Shown: positions 9,203 to 19,630, counted from the stretch's first letter. The stretch is 64,000 nucleotides of DNA from Leptospira ognonensis (GCF_004770745.1 NZ_RQGD01000020.1:105896-169895); one strand, 5' to 3'. Notes: generated from the sequence alone by a model not told the origin. Numbers and translations: made by a program.

Positions 9203-10105
9203 TTATAACTCGAGTTTGTAACCAACGCGGTAGGTTTGGCCACCAACGATTACAGGGTATGCAGCGATAGGAGCGATAGCGTTCGCACCACCAACTGATT
9301 GTGTTCCACCAGTTCCCATTGCTCCAGAAAGGATAGTTTCTAATTCAAAGAAGACGTGTCCTTTTTCTGTTACTTTTGTTTGCGCACCGACTAACCAGTT
9401 TAAACCGAAACCAGATGCACCAAACTTGATGTTTTCTTTGTAAACGCCAGGAGTAGGAGCGTCAGAAAGAAATGCTCCACCAGGACCAGCGAGTCCAGGG
9501 AAAAGGTTTTTTAGTGTGTCGCCGTCAACCGTTCCCGCAACACCCCATTGGCCTTTAAAGTAGTTCGCACCACCGGCAACATAGACTGCTGTGTCGTTAG
9601 ACGCATTAAAAAGCTTGATACCGATAAAAGCAGGAACTGTCCAAGCAGAATAGCTCCACTCTTGTTCTAACCATTTGTAACCAGCTGCTGTAGAAGAAGT
9701 GTAACCACCAGCGATCTTGCTTGTGTGGTTTACGCTAATTCTATAAAATAATGAATTGATACCGAAAAGGCCTTCCTTTTCATAACCTACGTTTAGGTTT
9801 AAACCAACCATAGCTCCATTGTCTTTCACGCCAATGAAACCATTTGTAGATTTATTGAGTCCTACAAGTGTGTTTTCAGCATAAATGGCTTGTTGTGTTC
9901 CGCCTGTTACGTTTCCTTGTGAGTTCGTTACTGGTTTAGAAGAATCTAAACCGTCTTTTAGGATGGTTCCGCCCAATCCTGCCAAGTCAAATTGGCCCCC
10001 GAGACCAAAATTGACGTAAGAACGAGGTCCTGTCTGTGCGCTTAGGCTTGCAGCCGCAGCTACGAACATGAACCCCATAATTCCGATGCGAAGTGATTTC
10101 AACAT
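9203..10105 (-). CDS. Outer-membrane beta-barrel protein, unassigned
   Basis: A 300-residue protein with a clear Sec signal peptide (residues 1-23, cleavage after LSA in SLSAQTGP). The mature part is glycine-rich with alternating hydrophobic and aromatic residues (for example YVNFGLGGQF, VGYEKEG) and ends in TYRVGYKLEL, a plausible barrel-insertion strand. I do not recognise a specific family; a small porin-like or adhesin-type barrel is likely. AAGGAG lies 10 bases before the ATG. It is first in an operon with the lipoprotein at 7551-9188, whose product may work with it at the surface. Confidence 0.75.
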   Translation of the reverse strand: MLKSLRIGIMGFMFVAAAASLSAQTGPRSYVNFGLGGQFDLAGLGGTILKDGLDSSKPVTNSQGNVTGGTQQAIYAENTLVGLNKSTNGFIGVKDNGAMVGLNLNVGYEKEGLFGINSLFYRISVNHTSKIAGGYTSSTAAGYKWLEQEWSYSAWTVPAFIGIKLFNASNDTAVYVAGGANYFKGQWGVAGTVDGDTLKNLFPGLAGPGGAFLSDAPTPGVYKENIKFGASGFGLNWLVGAQTKVTEKGHVFFELETILSGAMGTGGTQSVGGANAIAPIAAYPVIVGGQTYRVGYKLEL

Positions 10106-10322
10106 TCGATGGTTACTCCTTGTGAGTTTGTTTCCTGATTTTTTTTATCCTGTGGACACAACCCAACATTAGTTAGGAAAATGCTCTCACAATTGTAGGA
10201 GATTTAGACATAAGAAATGCTTCTGTCAAATTAAAAAATGTTATTAAATCGCAATTTTTGTGTTTTTTAAGTCATTTGTGACGCATTGCACAATTGTTTA
10301 CGCATTTAAACTGAGGAAAACC

Positions 10323-10892
10323 ATGAAAAAATCTGCCAATTTGTCCGAAATCAGTCTACTTCTCATTTTTCTTTTTTTCCTGCCGGTCCATTCGGGAACG
10401 AAAGCAAAAATGATTCGTTACTCGGGGAAACTTTTAGGGTCCTTTCCATTGTCTCAACCGCCTTACTTTGAGTATGAGGATAAGTATACCTTTCAGTCCA
10501 AAAAGATCCATTGCGACAGAGAAACGACGGCCCTACTCGAAGAGAAGTGGAAAGAATCCAAGGACTTTCAAGTGGATGGGAAAGCGATTGTCAAAGTCGA
10601 AAGCGACGGGGCTTTTTTTTGTGAGGGCAGACCCAATGTGGGGACAAGATACAAAGTCTCTGCCCCTTCGCCTTCGCAGGCAGGTTCAAAATGGATCCAA
10701 GGTCAGGTCTTAGAAGCCGATCCGACCTCAGGTCAGATTGTCTATTCTTCCCCCTATGGAAAACGAAGCTACCTTACCCTTTCGAAAGAGCAAGCTACAA
10801 CCTTCCACGAGAGAATCAGCAGGATGGAGACCGTGGAGATTCGTGGGAATTTCCGGTATGACCGAGTGAAGCGGTATTTTGTGGAGGAATGA
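10323..10892 (+). CDS. Small secreted protein, unknown
   Basis: A 189-residue protein with a hydrophobic signal segment (about residues 10-26, ending VHSGTKA). The rest is basic and polar with no recognised domain; paired lysines and a few Cys are present. The frame is open further upstream, but ATG 10323 has GAGG at good spacing and immediately precedes the signal sequence, so I use it. It is divergent from the outer-membrane protein gene, sharing a 217-base intergenic region that must hold promoters for both. Confidence 0.65.
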   Translation: MKKSANLSEISLLLIFLFFLPVHSGTKAKMIRYSGKLLGSFPLSQPPYFEYEDKYTFQSKKIHCDRETTALLEEKWKESKDFQVDGKAIVKVESDGAFFCEGRPNVGTRYKVSAPSPSQAGSKWIQGQVLEADPTSGQIVYSSPYGKRSYLTLSKEQATTFHERISRMETVEIRGNFRYDRVKRYFVEE

Positions 10893-10925
10893 GGGAGGGG
10901 TGGGTTATGTCGCATGGGTCTTAGT

Positions 10926-10950
10926 CCCCCACCCGTTTTCAGGGCGGGGG
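10926..10950. other. GC-rich hairpin between the secreted-protein gene and carA
   Basis: CCCCCACCC and GGGCGGGGG form a stem of eight GC pairs with one A-C mismatch around a TTTTC-containing loop, 33 bases after the upstream stop. The surrounding 100 bases are markedly GC-rich compared with the AT-rich genes on both sides. There is no T-tract on either strand, so a simple intrinsic terminator is not supported; it could be a dispersed intergenic element, a Rho-dependent end or a carA leader structure. Confidence 0.5.
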
Positions 10951-11080
10951 GAGTGGATCGTGGGCGACCCGCTCCGGCCATGGGACAGAGCTAACAGTTC
11001 GGGCAGAAATTGGCAAGTTTATGAATTAATTTTTCTCTTTATGTTCGCACTTTTGCCTGGGTTCTATGGAATGGAACTTG

Positions 11081-12169
11081 ATGAAAGCTTTCCTCGTCTT
11101 AGAAAATGGTGTAATCATGGAAGGCACCTCTTTTGGTGCAGAAACTTCCTCGCTCGGCGAAGTTGTATTTAACACATCGATGGCGGGATACCAAGAAATC
11201 TTAACCGATCCATCTTACAAAGGGCAGATGATAAATCTGACTTACCCTATGATCGGAAATTATGGGATTTGTTCTGAGGATATGGAGTCAGATAAAATCC
11301 ATGCTAGTGGTCTCATCGTCAAAGAATACGTACCAAGGCCATCAAACTATAAATCCACAGAAACATTAAAAAATTTTCTAGTTCGATTCAATGTGCCCGC
11401 CATTGAAGGAATCGATACTAGGAAACTAACGCGAATTATACGTAATTCGGGGGCAATGTCAGCTGGTATCTTTGTTTCAGAAACATACTCTGACGATTTC
11501 TTGAAGAAAGTAAAAGCTGCACCAAGTATGGTAGGTGCTGATCTTGCCAAAGTTGTATCGACAAATAAAGCATACAAATTCGGAGACCATTCGCCTAATA
11601 AATTTAACTTAGCTGTCTACGATTTCGGAGTGAAAACAAACATTTTACGACTTCTTGATGCTGCAGGTTTTAATGTGAATGTATTCCCTGCAGAAACGAA
11701 TGCATCAGATTTACTGAAAGAAAAATTCGATGCTTATTTTTTATCAAATGGCCCAGGCGATCCTGAACCACTTAGTTATGCTATTGATTCTGCGAAAAAA
11801 ATTATGGATGCTGGACTTCCGTTATTTGGTATTTGTTTAGGTCATCAAATCATCGGACTTGCGCTTGGAAGAAAGACTGCTAAACTTAAGTTTGGTCATC
11901 GTGGCGGCAACCATCCTGTTCGTAATGAAGAGACAAAAAAAATAGAAATTACAAGTCAAAATCATGGTTTCCATGTTCTGGGCGATTCCACAGACGAAAC
12001 GCCTGTAACACGCATTAATCTATTTGACAATACAGTGGCTGGACTAAAAAGAAAAGGTTTGCCTGTTATGGCTGTCCAATACCACCCAGAGGCCTGTCCT
12101 GGCCCTCATGATTCAGCGTATCATTTTAAAGAATTTTTTGAAATGGTTAAAAAAAACAAATCCAGCTAA
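11081..12169 (+). CDS. carA: Carbamoyl-phosphate synthase small (glutaminase) subunit
   Basis: A 362-residue CarA. It hydrolyses glutamine and channels ammonia to the large subunit CarB to make carbamoyl phosphate for arginine and pyrimidines. The N-terminal CPSase domain ([30 protein letters not shown]) is followed by a class I glutamine amidotransferase domain with GICLGHQ (nucleophile Cys252), TSQNHGFH and the catalytic His/Glu in [12 protein letters not shown]. Length is normal. An in-frame ATG lies at 11066, but family proteins begin at the [10 protein letters not shown] stretch. carB is not in the window. A small DUF5808-like gene follows by 13 bases. Confidence 0.95.
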   Translation: MKAFLVLENGVIMEGTSFGAETSSLGEVVFNTSMAGYQEILTDPSYKGQMINLTYPMIGNYGICSEDMESDKIHASGLIVKEYVPRPSNYKSTETLKNFLVRFNVPAIEGIDTRKLTRIIRNSGAMSAGIFVSETYSDDFLKKVKAAPSMVGADLAKVVSTNKAYKFGDHSPNKFNLAVYDFGVKTNILRLLDAAGFNVNVFPAETNASDLLKEKFDAYFLSNGPGDPEPLSYAIDSAKKIMDAGLPLFGICLGHQIIGLALGRKTAKLKFGHRGGNHPVRNEETKKIEITSQNHGFHVLGDSTDETPVTRINLFDNTVAGLKRKGLPVMAVQYHPEACPGPHDSAYHFKEFFEMVKKNKSS

Positions 12170-12182
12170 TGGGAGCTAATTT

Positions 12183-12368
12183 ATGAAGAATTTAGATGAA
12201 AAAAATTTTTGGGGTATTCCTTACGCAACTGAGATATCAACAGAGGCGTTTGTAAAAGATGTTTGGGATCCAACGACTGATGAAATCTTAACACCGAAGA
12301 ATTTCCTTGGAATTGGCTGGGGAATCAACCTTCATGCCCTTGGCAAGAAAGCAGGGATCATTAAATAG
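12183..12368 (+). CDS. Small DUF5808-like protein
   Basis: A 61-residue protein, too short for secure assignment, but DEILTPKNFLGIGWGINLH matches the DPxxxxPKxxGxGWxxNxx pattern I associate with DUF5808. GGGAG lies 7 bases before the ATG and the gene follows carA by 13 bases, so it is likely expressed. It ends 2 bases short of the convergent SGNH gene. Function unknown. Confidence 0.65.
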   Translation: MKNLDEKNFWGIPYATEISTEAFVKDVWDPTTDEILTPKNFLGIGWGINLHALGKKAGIIK

Positions 12369-12370
12369 GA

Positions 12371-13417
12371 TTATTTATTTAGCAAGTGTGATTTTAATGC
12401 ATCTCTTCCTTTCGCGTTGAGATGCGTAAAATCAATAAAAAACTCTGGATCATCCAATGACCTGCTTTCGATTTTTATCACTTCAGAAAATTTTAATTTT
12501 GGAATTTCTTTTTCCAATCGACTTCGCACATTCAATTTTTCCATATCCTTTTCTAATGCTGGAGAAAAAGGAAGATCTAAACAAACAACTTCTATATTTT
12601 CAATTTTAGCTATCTCAATCAGTCTTCTGATTGCATCTAGAGCGCCTTTTCTCTCTTTTAAAAAGGCAATCGAACTTCCCTCGGGCAGAGATGGAAAGGC
12701 TTCCTTATTTTTTTCTGAGCCAAAACTTTTCCAGGTCCAATGATCAGAATTATTAAAATGACCGTTAAGATAGAGATTATTTTGATAATGTTCTTTCAAA
12801 ATCTCAAAACTTCGATTTCTAAGTAATTGATTCTGATCCGCATCATGTAATTCGGTTGATTTTGGTAATGGAGATGCGATCGCAAAAAGGGAGGAAAAAT
12901 TCTGATTTAAGCCAAAAAAAGGAAATAATTTAATGACAACTTTCCATAAAAAATCTTGAAAATGATGAAAATAAAAGGAGCGGAGGCTTGGTTCAGTCAA
13001 TTGGTGTAAATGAAATTTTGAAAATCCAAAGTAAAGTTCTTTATGGGCATCAGTGACAGCATTTTGTGAAATGGAAATCGGTGATAGATTCAAATAAATT
13101 TTTTTCAAATTTGGCATACCAGATTTTACTTCGAGGTATTGATCTAACATCCCTTCTGGTTGTTCGCTGGGCCTAACACGATATTGAATTTTGCCCGCGT
13201 CCAGTGAATTTAATTTACTCATTAATTCAGAAGTAATACCACTTAACACTTGACTGTCGCCAAGAACCAGAACTTCAGCATTTGCATGAATCTCCTTTTT
13301 GAGATTCAAATACCACAGAAAGGATGTCTCTTCCGTGAAATAACAGAGTTGCTCAAATGCCAAACGCATAGAAAGAAAAATAAAAAGTAGGCTAAGGGCA
13401 ATATATTTCGCTGTCAT
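12371..13417 (-). CDS. SGNH-fold protein, DUF1574-like, partner of MBOAT
   Basis: A 348-residue protein with an N-terminal signal/anchor helix. The motif VLVLGDSQ near residue 50 is block I of SGNH hydrolases (GDSx), and FIDFTHLNAKG near the end supplies the Asp-x-x-His pair of block V. Such proteins (AlgX/AlgJ-like, and DUF1574 of Leptospira) transfer acetyl groups to surface polysaccharide outside the inner membrane. It starts 3 bases after the MBOAT gene, the usual pairing of membrane acyl carrier and periplasmic transferase. The target sugar is unknown. Confidence 0.8.
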   Translation of the reverse strand: MTAKYIALSLLFIFLSMRLAFEQLCYFTEETSFLWYLNLKKEIHANAEVLVLGDSQVLSGITSELMSKLNSLDAGKIQYRVRPSEQPEGMLDQYLEVKSGMPNLKKIYLNLSPISISQNAVTDAHKELYFGFSKFHLHQLTEPSLRSFYFHHFQDFLWKVVIKLFPFFGLNQNFSSLFAIASPLPKSTELHDADQNQLLRNRSFEILKEHYQNNLYLNGHFNNSDHWTWKSFGSEKNKEAFPSLPEGSSIAFLKERKGALDAIRRLIEIAKIENIEVVCLDLPFSPALEKDMEKLNVRSRLEKEIPKLKFSEVIKIESRSLDDPEFFIDFTHLNAKGRDALKSHLLNK

Positions 13418-13420
13418 AAA

Positions 13421-14830
13421 TTAAAATTGAAAATAAAAAAATTCCTGTTTCGCGAATGGTGATATGAGTGAAAAAATTAGAAAAAGAATACTGAATGAAA
13501 GCCAAAATACGATAGGCTTATTATGCAGCTGCCAATCAGTTTCCGAGGTTTTTATTTGTTCTTGCCAGAGATCAAAAATGAGTATAGGTAGAAAATAAAG
13601 AAAAACAAAAAACCAGTCAGAAGTTAAGGTTCCAATAGATAAGATATTATTTAAGTATGCAATCAACTCCTTATAATTGTGTACTCGAAATAACAAAAGA
13701 CCAAAAGAAAAAGAAAAGAAAGTGAAGAATATACCAATCATTTTTAAAGTAAAATTAAATTTTCCCGGAATCGATTCCAGGAAATATTTTTTGATCACAT
13801 TATATACTATAATACAAAAACCAAGATAGATACCCCAGAGTAAATATCCATAGGTAGCCCCATGCCAAAGCCCACCGAGAATCCAGACTAAGAGAATATT
13901 TATATTCTGTCGTAAAAAACCTTTTCGATTTCCACCTAATGGTATATAAACATAATCTCTCAACCAACTAGATAAGGAAATATGCCAACGTTGCCAAAAT
14001 TCAACTGGACTCGAGGCAAAAAAGGGTCGATGAAAATTATTCATGAGATTAAAACCCATAACATAAGCAAGGCCTCTCGCACAATTAGAATAGCCGGAAA
14101 AGTCAGCATAGACCTGGAAGGCAAACGATGGAGCAACAATCCATAAAATGCCGTCAGGTAGCGCTCCGCTCTGATTCAATGCAGCGTCGACAAATTTTGC
14201 AAGTGGATCAGCTATGGCTGTTTTTAAGAATATCCCCCACAGAAAAATGCTAAATCCTTTATAAATTCCTTCTCTTGTGATCTTCCGATTTGATTCTAAT
14301 TGCGGTAAGAGAGAATTCGGTCTTTCAATTGGTCCAGCCAGCAATAAAGGAAAAAATATATCGTAAACTGAGAATGTAACAAGATTATCTGAAGGAGCTA
14401 TGTTCTGTTTAGCGATTTCAACTAAATAACTAATGTTATGAAATGTATAAAATGAAATTCCCACTGGTAATAAAATTTCAGGTCGCCAGATCGAAATGGA
14501 ATGAGAGAATACATTTGCGATATCAACAACAAGATCCACCAGAAACAAAGTGTATTTGAAAAAGCCGAGAATGATTAAGTTGAGGACGATTCCAAAAATT
14601 AAGATGCGCTTACGATCCTCTATCTTCTTCCTTTGACTTAAAAACTTCCCGATATAAAAATTAAAGAGTATGGAAATTACGAGCAATAAGCTCATCTTCC
14701 AATTCCAGTAAGAATAAAAATAGAATCCATATAACAGGAGTGCTACGTTTTGCCATTTTTTACTAAGGAAACAATAGAAAGAAAAAAAAAGTAAGAAACT
14801 TGTTAAGAAAGGAAGAGAATTAAATAACAC
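13421..14830 (-). CDS. MBOAT-family O-acyltransferase, AlgI-like
   Basis: A 469-residue membrane protein with about 10-12 helices. It carries VYADFSGYSNCARGLAYVMG, SPVEFWQRWHISLSSWLRDY and WILGGLWHGATYG, all diagnostic of AlgI/DltB-type MBOAT enzymes; the His of GLWHGA (about residue 322) is the conserved catalytic histidine. These proteins pass acyl groups from a cytoplasmic donor to the outer face for polysaccharide or teichoic-acid-like acylation. The start is GTG at 14830 without a clear Shine-Dalgarno. It lies 19 bases after the GAF protein and 3 bases before the SGNH partner. Confidence 0.9.
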   Translation of the reverse strand: MLFNSLPFLTSFLLFFSFYCFLSKKWQNVALLLYGFYFYSYWNWKMSLLLVISILFNFYIGKFLSQRKKIEDRKRILIFGIVLNLIILGFFKYTLFLVDLVVDIANVFSHSISIWRPEILLPVGISFYTFHNISYLVEIAKQNIAPSDNLVTFSVYDIFFPLLLAGPIERPNSLLPQLESNRKITREGIYKGFSIFLWGIFLKTAIADPLAKFVDAALNQSGALPDGILWIVAPSFAFQVYADFSGYSNCARGLAYVMGFNLMNNFHRPFFASSPVEFWQRWHISLSSWLRDYVYIPLGGNRKGFLRQNINILLVWILGGLWHGATYGYLLWGIYLGFCIIVYNVIKKYFLESIPGKFNFTLKMIGIFFTFFSFSFGLLLFRVHNYKELIAYLNNILSIGTLTSDWFFVFLYFLPILIFDLWQEQIKTSETDWQLHNKPIVFWLSFSILFLIFSLISPFAKQEFFYFQF

Positions 14831-14849
14831 AAACTTATCGTTTCGCTAA

Positions 14850-17204
14850 TTATGCTTCTTCGATCATTTCCATAAATTGGTTTTTATCTTTTGTATCGTT
14901 CGGATACGAAAGACTCAGTATTCGATACGAAGGCTTAAAAGTTGAACTAAAGAATTCTTCTTTCTTGCTAAAAGATGCTTTGATTTTTTTTATTACGATT
15001 TCTGTCTCTTCTCTATCTTTCCCATGAAGCACGATGGCAAATTTACCTTGTCCGACTCGAGTAAAATAATCATTTTCACTAATATGATCAGTGATTGTTT
15101 TTCGCAAAGTGTCCGCATATCGAGCAAATTTTCCTGCACCAAACAGATGAATGATGCGTGCCACATTCTGAATCTTGAATATAGAAACGGTAAAATTGAG
15201 ACTCATCTTTTCAGATTTCTCGATTTCTGATAAAATTTTCGTTTCCAGTGGATTAAATGGATTTCTAAATAAGGCTTCCTTTTCGGATAAAATTAATAGG
15301 TTGGCGAGTACTGGTGCTGAAGTTTCCATGATGGCAACTGCAATATCTCGACTCATATCTGTCCAAGGACTCGATGTCGCATGTACTACGACCATTCCCA
15401 CAAGCCAATTTAAGTTAATGATGGGAAGTATGGTGAACTCAGACATGATTCCAAGTTCATCGTTGGAAAAAATAGATTTTAACTCCGAATCCTCCCTGAA
15501 GTTCTCTAATTTATAGACTCCAGCAACATTGGACACCATCCCTACAATATCCGAGTCTTTACTCAACCGGAAGTCACGCGCTCTCTCGGGCAAAATAAAA
15601 TTAGAACCAAAGACGATATAATCTTCTCTCGACTCAGAATCTAACACGAGTAAGGAAAATTGTTTTACGCCCAATTTTTTCTTAAGATTGTCCACAAGAA
15701 GATCATAAGCATCGTCCATCTTGCGAACACCCGCAAAATCTCGCGCTGATTTTAATACAGATTCGTTAATCTCGACAACCTGTTTCACATTCACAAGTTC
15801 TTCTGTTAATTTTTCAAACTCGGCAACTCTAGAAAATACAGATCCTGCAATATCCCCGATCACCTTTACGAACTCTAGGTCATCTACAATATATTCTTCC
15901 CCATTGATTAATCTTCCCAGAGAAATGATACCAAAGCATTTTTCTTTGTGTCTTATAGGAACTAAAATTTCAGCTTCCATCTCTTCTAAAATTTGTTTTT
16001 CTTTATCGGGGATCCTTCGCTGCAGGAGATCTCCCGCATAAATCACAGTATCGGTTTCACTTAACCTTTGATAAACTTCATCATTTGTAAAAAAAGACCA
16101 ATTATCTTTAAGATCAATACCCTCCGAATTTAAGGCATCCCAACGCTCGGCATCTGGAAGTGTCGAAGTTAATATAACTACAGAAGAACAACCGACTTGG
16201 CCAATGATGCTAAAGACAAGGTTGTCAAAAAAATCAGCAAAATCTTTGGACGCTGATATCTCCTTTGTGATTTCGAAGACTGCGTGATAATTTTCGATTC
16301 GCTTATTCGAGGCAATATACTGGCCCATCGGAGCCGTAGAGAAATCTGACTCATCATCAAAAAGAAAACTTTTGTCATGCGGTATAGGATCTTCGTCCTC
16401 CGGTCTCACTGGCTGTTTGGCGGATTCCTTATGGGCATCTTTTTCCCAATCTTCAAAGATATCAACCTCCGGTAGAGGCGCCGGTTCCTCGTTTTCTGCT
16501 TCGGAAGCAATTTCTATTAAACTATCATCTTCTTTGCCTTCAGGCTCTAACTCAGGCTCTAACTCAGGCTCTAACTCAGGATCTAACTCAGGCTCTAACT
16601 CAGGATCTAACTCAGGCTCTAACTCAGGATCTAACTCAGGATCTAACTCAGGATCTAACTCAGGATCTAACTCAGGTTCAAGCTCAGGTTCTAACTCAGG
16701 TTCAAGCTCAGGTTCTAACTCAGGTTCAAGCTCAGGTTCAATCTCAGGTTCAAGCTCAGGTTCAAGCTCAGGTTCTAACTCAGGTTCCTGAGTAGTTTCT
16801 TGGTCATCAAAATCGATTAAATCTTCTGAATCTGAGAAAGGCTCTGTATCAGCCATCACATCATTAAAATCAAAATCATCCTCGGAATGATCTGGAGTTT
16901 CTACACTTTCTGGTTCACCAAACTCGTCTTTGAGATTTGAAAATCCTTCCGTCTCCACTTCCGGATCGTATCCCCCGAGATCACTAAGATCAACTTCAAT
17001 TTCGCCATCAGGAATGGGGAGATCATCTCCAATTTCATCCACAGGTAAATCCGATAAATCACCAATCCAATCTTCATCTTTCTCTTCTTTGAGAAATTTT
17101 TGAGCCTTCTCTAAAAGTGATTTTGGTTTCGGCAAGTTAGGCGCAGAAGGACTTTCCGATTGTGGGGATTTCTTTATGCTCTCGGCTCTATCGAGAAGAC
17201 CCAC
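14850..17204 (-). CDS. Acidic EPEL-repeat protein with GAF domains and degenerate GGDEF end
   Basis: A 784-residue cytoplasmic protein. The N-terminus has two short LLxxA motifs (GLLDRA, SLLEKA), then a very acidic region with a 20-fold EPEL/DPEL repeat (about residues 138-221). Residues about 300-465 and 480-640 look like two GAF sensor domains. The C-terminal 130 residues have GGDEF-domain topology, but the active loop reads GQGKF instead of GGDEF, so cyclase activity is unlikely. Start is GTG 17204, one base after the stop of the upstream gene, with GGAG at proper spacing, so coupling is likely. The ligand and output are unknown. Confidence 0.75.
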   Translation of the reverse strand: MGLLDRAESIKKSPQSESPSAPNLPKPKSLLEKAQKFLKEEKDEDWIGDLSDLPVDEIGDDLPIPDGEIEVDLSDLGGYDPEVETEGFSNLKDEFGEPESVETPDHSEDDFDFNDVMADTEPFSDSEDLIDFDDQETTQEPELEPELEPELEPEIEPELEPELEPELEPELEPELEPELDPELDPELDPELDPELEPELDPELEPELDPELEPELEPELEPEGKEDDSLIEIASEAENEEPAPLPEVDIFEDWEKDAHKESAKQPVRPEDEDPIPHDKSFLFDDESDFSTAPMGQYIASNKRIENYHAVFEITKEISASKDFADFFDNLVFSIIGQVGCSSVVILTSTLPDAERWDALNSEGIDLKDNWSFFTNDEVYQRLSETDTVIYAGDLLQRRIPDKEKQILEEMEAEILVPIRHKEKCFGIISLGRLINGEEYIVDDLEFVKVIGDIAGSVFSRVAEFEKLTEELVNVKQVVEINESVLKSARDFAGVRKMDDAYDLLVDNLKKKLGVKQFSLLVLDSESREDYIVFGSNFILPERARDFRLSKDSDIVGMVSNVAGVYKLENFREDSELKSIFSNDELGIMSEFTILPIINLNWLVGMVVVHATSSPWTDMSRDIAVAIMETSAPVLANLLILSEKEALFRNPFNPLETKILSEIEKSEKMSLNFTVSIFKIQNVARIIHLFGAGKFARYADTLRKTITDHISENDYFTRVGQGKFAIVLHGKDREETEIVIKKIKASFSKKEEFFSSTFKPSYRILSLSYPNDTKDKNQFMEMIEEA
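16541..16790 (-). repeat. 12-bp tandem repeat encoding EPEL/DPEL
   Basis: On the minus strand the unit is GAGTTAGAGCCT (Glu-Leu-Glu-Pro) with variants GAGTTAGATCCT (Asp in place of Glu) and GAGCTTGAACCT. There are about 20 full units plus partial ones, all in frame within the acidic GAF protein gene. Near-identical neighbouring units suggest recent expansion by slippage, so copy number probably varies between strains. Confidence 0.95.
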
Positions 17205-17205
17205 G

Positions 17206-19341
17206 TCACAGCTCCAATTCTTTCATCATTTTCTTATATAGTTCAAAGTATTGAGACTTCGAAAATTCTTTGATGACTTCATCTGGAAGGTTTCCAAGCA
17301 AGTTGTCCAAATAACTTAATACTTTCTTGCGATCGGTTGAACTCAGCTCGGTTCGAGTATCTTCGATAGCTTCTGCAGCGGCGGTGCTTAATGATTTTTC
17401 TGATTCTTCAGGAGCTTGGCTTGCTCTTAATTCCTCAAGAGGAGAAAGTTTACCTTCCGGAGCATATTCATCTAAGTCCAGTTCCACTCCCGCGCTATCA
17501 TCTTGCAAAAGAGTCGGTTCACGGTGCTCGGGAACTAGATTAGATTCGCCAAATTCAACCAGATCTTCATGCTCTACTAGGTCGGGTGTATCACTTAACG
17601 AGAAGTCTTCGATCGAATGCTCTAATTCACTTTCTTCATCTGTGTCAAAATCAAAGTCATGGATTTTATGCTCATCCATATCTTCCATCGGAAGATCGCC
17701 GATATCGTCTAGATTATCTCCGGGAAGCTCTTCGCCAATTAAATCATCAATTTTGTCGCCAGATACAGTTTCAATAGCTGGTTCAGTCGCTTCTTGTGCG
17801 TCTTCTTCTTCGCTACCGGTTATGTTTTCAAGCTCTTCCATAGAAAGAGCAATCGATTCATCTTCTAAATCTTCTTCTAACAAATCTGACTTTGATTTTT
17901 CTTCTTCGTAAGGTAGAGGTGCCCTGTCCAAACTATCAACAAGTTCATCCTCTGATGATTCTTCTGCCTCTTCTGCGATGGACTCTAGTTCATCCATGGA
18001 AAGTGCAAGTGGACCTTCATCGTCTTCGGAATCAACATGTGATTCCTCATATTCACCCTCAAGACCAGAACTTGCTTCTTCCTCATTTTGAAAGGAATCA
18101 TCGCCAAATATATCAAAATTGGATTCTTCGTCTTCTTCGGCTTCGGGTGCTTCCGTTGTCTCTTCGGAAGCGATAATGCTGCCAAGTTCATCCGGACTCA
18201 AGGTGATGGTTTCGTCTTCTACTTCCTCATCGAGGATGTTTAGCTCAGGTTCGTCTGCAGCGTCTATATTATCTAGTTCTTCGAGTGATAGAGTGATAGG
18301 TCCATCGTCATCTTCTTCGGTGGATGTTTCTTTCGTTTCCGTAGATTCCAGTTCTGGTAATTCTTCTGTCTCAAAGAAATCTTCCTCATTTCCAAGCGAC
18401 TCTTCAAGGCTTTCCGTGGAGGAGCCTAAAATATTTCCTAATTCATCGTCAGATAGTGTTAAATTTTCATCTTCTTTGGCAGATCCAAATAATTCTTCTT
18501 CTTCGGCGTCACGCAGAGGCTTGAATTCTTTTTCTTCTGGTTCATCATCATCTAAATCGAGTTCTGGGTAACCATTTTCATTGAAGGTCAATTGTGTATC
18601 AACTTCAGTATCATCTAAATTTAATTCTAGATTTAAGTCTTCTTCTGAATACGGCTCTAACTCGGAAGAGATTTCTGATTCCTCAGGAAGCAATACATCT
18701 TCTGAGTCTAAATCATGCATCTCACTCTCTGCAGGTTCTGCTTCCGTCTCTGCGCCGGAATCTTCTTCTGCAAGTAATCCGCCTGTTATGTTTTCAAGCT
18801 CTTCCATTGAAAGAGCAATCGGTCCCTCTTCTTCCTCATCAACGGAGAAGTCGGACTCATTTAAATTTCCTGATTTTTTCTTATTAGTTAGGATTCCATC
18901 TTCGCCATTCAATATGGCTTCGATCTCACCATCTAGATCGATGATATCATCATCAAACTCTAGTTCGAGATCATCTTCTTCCTTCTCTGATTCTTCGAAT
19001 TCTATTGTATCTTCGGTCTCGTTAAAATCGGCATGCAATTCATCATCATGAAGAACGGGGTCTTCTTCACCTAATAAATTTAAGTCGGAGTCTAGATCAA
19101 TATCGAGAAATTCCTCATCATCATTGTCAGTGCTAGATAGAACTAGATCACCAATACTTTCATCATCGGTGTCATCGAATCCATCTACGTCGTCAAGAGT
19201 TGGAGGTTCGAGACCTGGAGATTCCTCAAGATCGTCATCTCCTAAGTCAAAATCATCAAGATCGAGTGAAAATGCATCTTCGTCCAAAATAGGGTCGAGA
19301 TTTTCTGACTCTTCTTTATTATTATTTTCCTGATCCGCCAT
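17206..19341 (-). CDS. Highly acidic protein with six ALS-type short motifs
   Basis: A 711-residue, extremely Asp/Glu/Ser-rich protein, predicted disordered. Six copies of a motif close to (I/L)(A/T)LS(M/L/P/D)(E/D)EL(E/D/G)(N/S)I are spread along it, for example [38 protein letters not shown]. The last 40 residues ([19 protein letters not shown], then [18 protein letters not shown]) form a conserved-looking helical tail. Such a design suggests multivalent docking of one partner, with the tail as a second binding site. I recognise no named family. It is 1 base upstream of the GAF protein gene. No clear Shine-Dalgarno before ATG 19341. Confidence 0.7.
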   Translation of the reverse strand: MADQENNNKEESENLDPILDEDAFSLDLDDFDLGDDDLEESPGLEPPTLDDVDGFDDTDDESIGDLVLSSTDNDDEEFLDIDLDSDLNLLGEEDPVLHDDELHADFNETEDTIEFEESEKEEDDLELEFDDDIIDLDGEIEAILNGEDGILTNKKKSGNLNESDFSVDEEEEGPIALSMEELENITGGLLAEEDSGAETEAEPAESEMHDLDSEDVLLPEESEISSELEPYSEEDLNLELNLDDTEVDTQLTFNENGYPELDLDDDEPEEKEFKPLRDAEEEELFGSAKEDENLTLSDDELGNILGSSTESLEESLGNEEDFFETEELPELESTETKETSTEEDDDGPITLSLEELDNIDAADEPELNILDEEVEDETITLSPDELGSIIASEETTEAPEAEEDEESNFDIFGDDSFQNEEEASSGLEGEYEESHVDSEDDEGPLALSMDELESIAEEAEESSEDELVDSLDRAPLPYEEEKSKSDLLEEDLEDESIALSMEELENITGSEEEDAQEATEPAIETVSGDKIDDLIGEELPGDNLDDIGDLPMEDMDEHKIHDFDFDTDEESELEHSIEDFSLSDTPDLVEHEDLVEFGESNLVPEHREPTLLQDDSAGVELDLDEYAPEGKLSPLEELRASQAPEESEKSLSTAAAEAIEDTRTELSSTDRKKVLSYLDNLLGNLPDEVIKEFSKSQYFELYKKMMKELEL

Positions 19342-19350
19342 TCGCTACGA

Positions 19351-19620
19351 TTACCGTTTCCCCAAATCTACAGCCTGACCATCAGCTAACAGCTGGTCTC
19401 GGCGACTCATTTTATAAGTAAAAGACGAATTCGAACCAAAGCCATTCGCCTTCTCTACCGTGTCGATTCCAGTAAGCCATTTTCCAGGTCCTGACACTTT
19501 CACCTGAATCATTTCAATGGAATAGATTCTTTTACTTATTTCAGGGTTATCCTTCAAGTAAAATGCAAACATAGCTAGGATTATCATGACACCCGAACTA
19601 AAGATTGATTTATGATTCAA
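19351..19620 (-). CDS. Small single-pass membrane protein
   Basis: An 89-residue protein with one N-terminal membrane helix (VMIILAMFAFYL) and a polar tail. I do not recognise it. The first possible start is TTG at 19620 without a good Shine-Dalgarno; ATG at 19587 would give 78 residues and begin right at the helix, so the start is unsure. It lies between atpC and the acidic protein gene, 9 bases before the latter, and is probably co-transcribed. Confidence 0.5.
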   Translation of the reverse strand: MNHKSIFSSGVMIILAMFAFYLKDNPEISKRIYSIEMIQVKVSGPGKWLTGIDTVEKANGFGSNSSFTYKMSRRDQLLADGQAVDLGKR

Positions 19621-19630
19621 AGGAATAGTC

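Noticed and set aside
10926..10950. Hairpin as an intrinsic terminator of the secreted-protein gene
   Set aside because: No T-tract follows on either strand, so I list it only as a hairpin.
16541..16790. Possible CRISPR array
   Set aside because: The units are contiguous 12-bp in-frame repeats without spacers and without cas genes nearby.
16372..16791. Plus-strand frame of repeated Gly-Ser-Asn-Ser
   Set aside because: It is the antisense of the EPEL repeat in the acidic GAF protein; the opposite strand has the long frame with recognised domains.
17327..19051. Several Ser-rich plus-strand frames
   Set aside because: They are antisense to the Asp/Glu-rich 711-residue protein; acidic codons read in reverse give Ser, so these are shadows.
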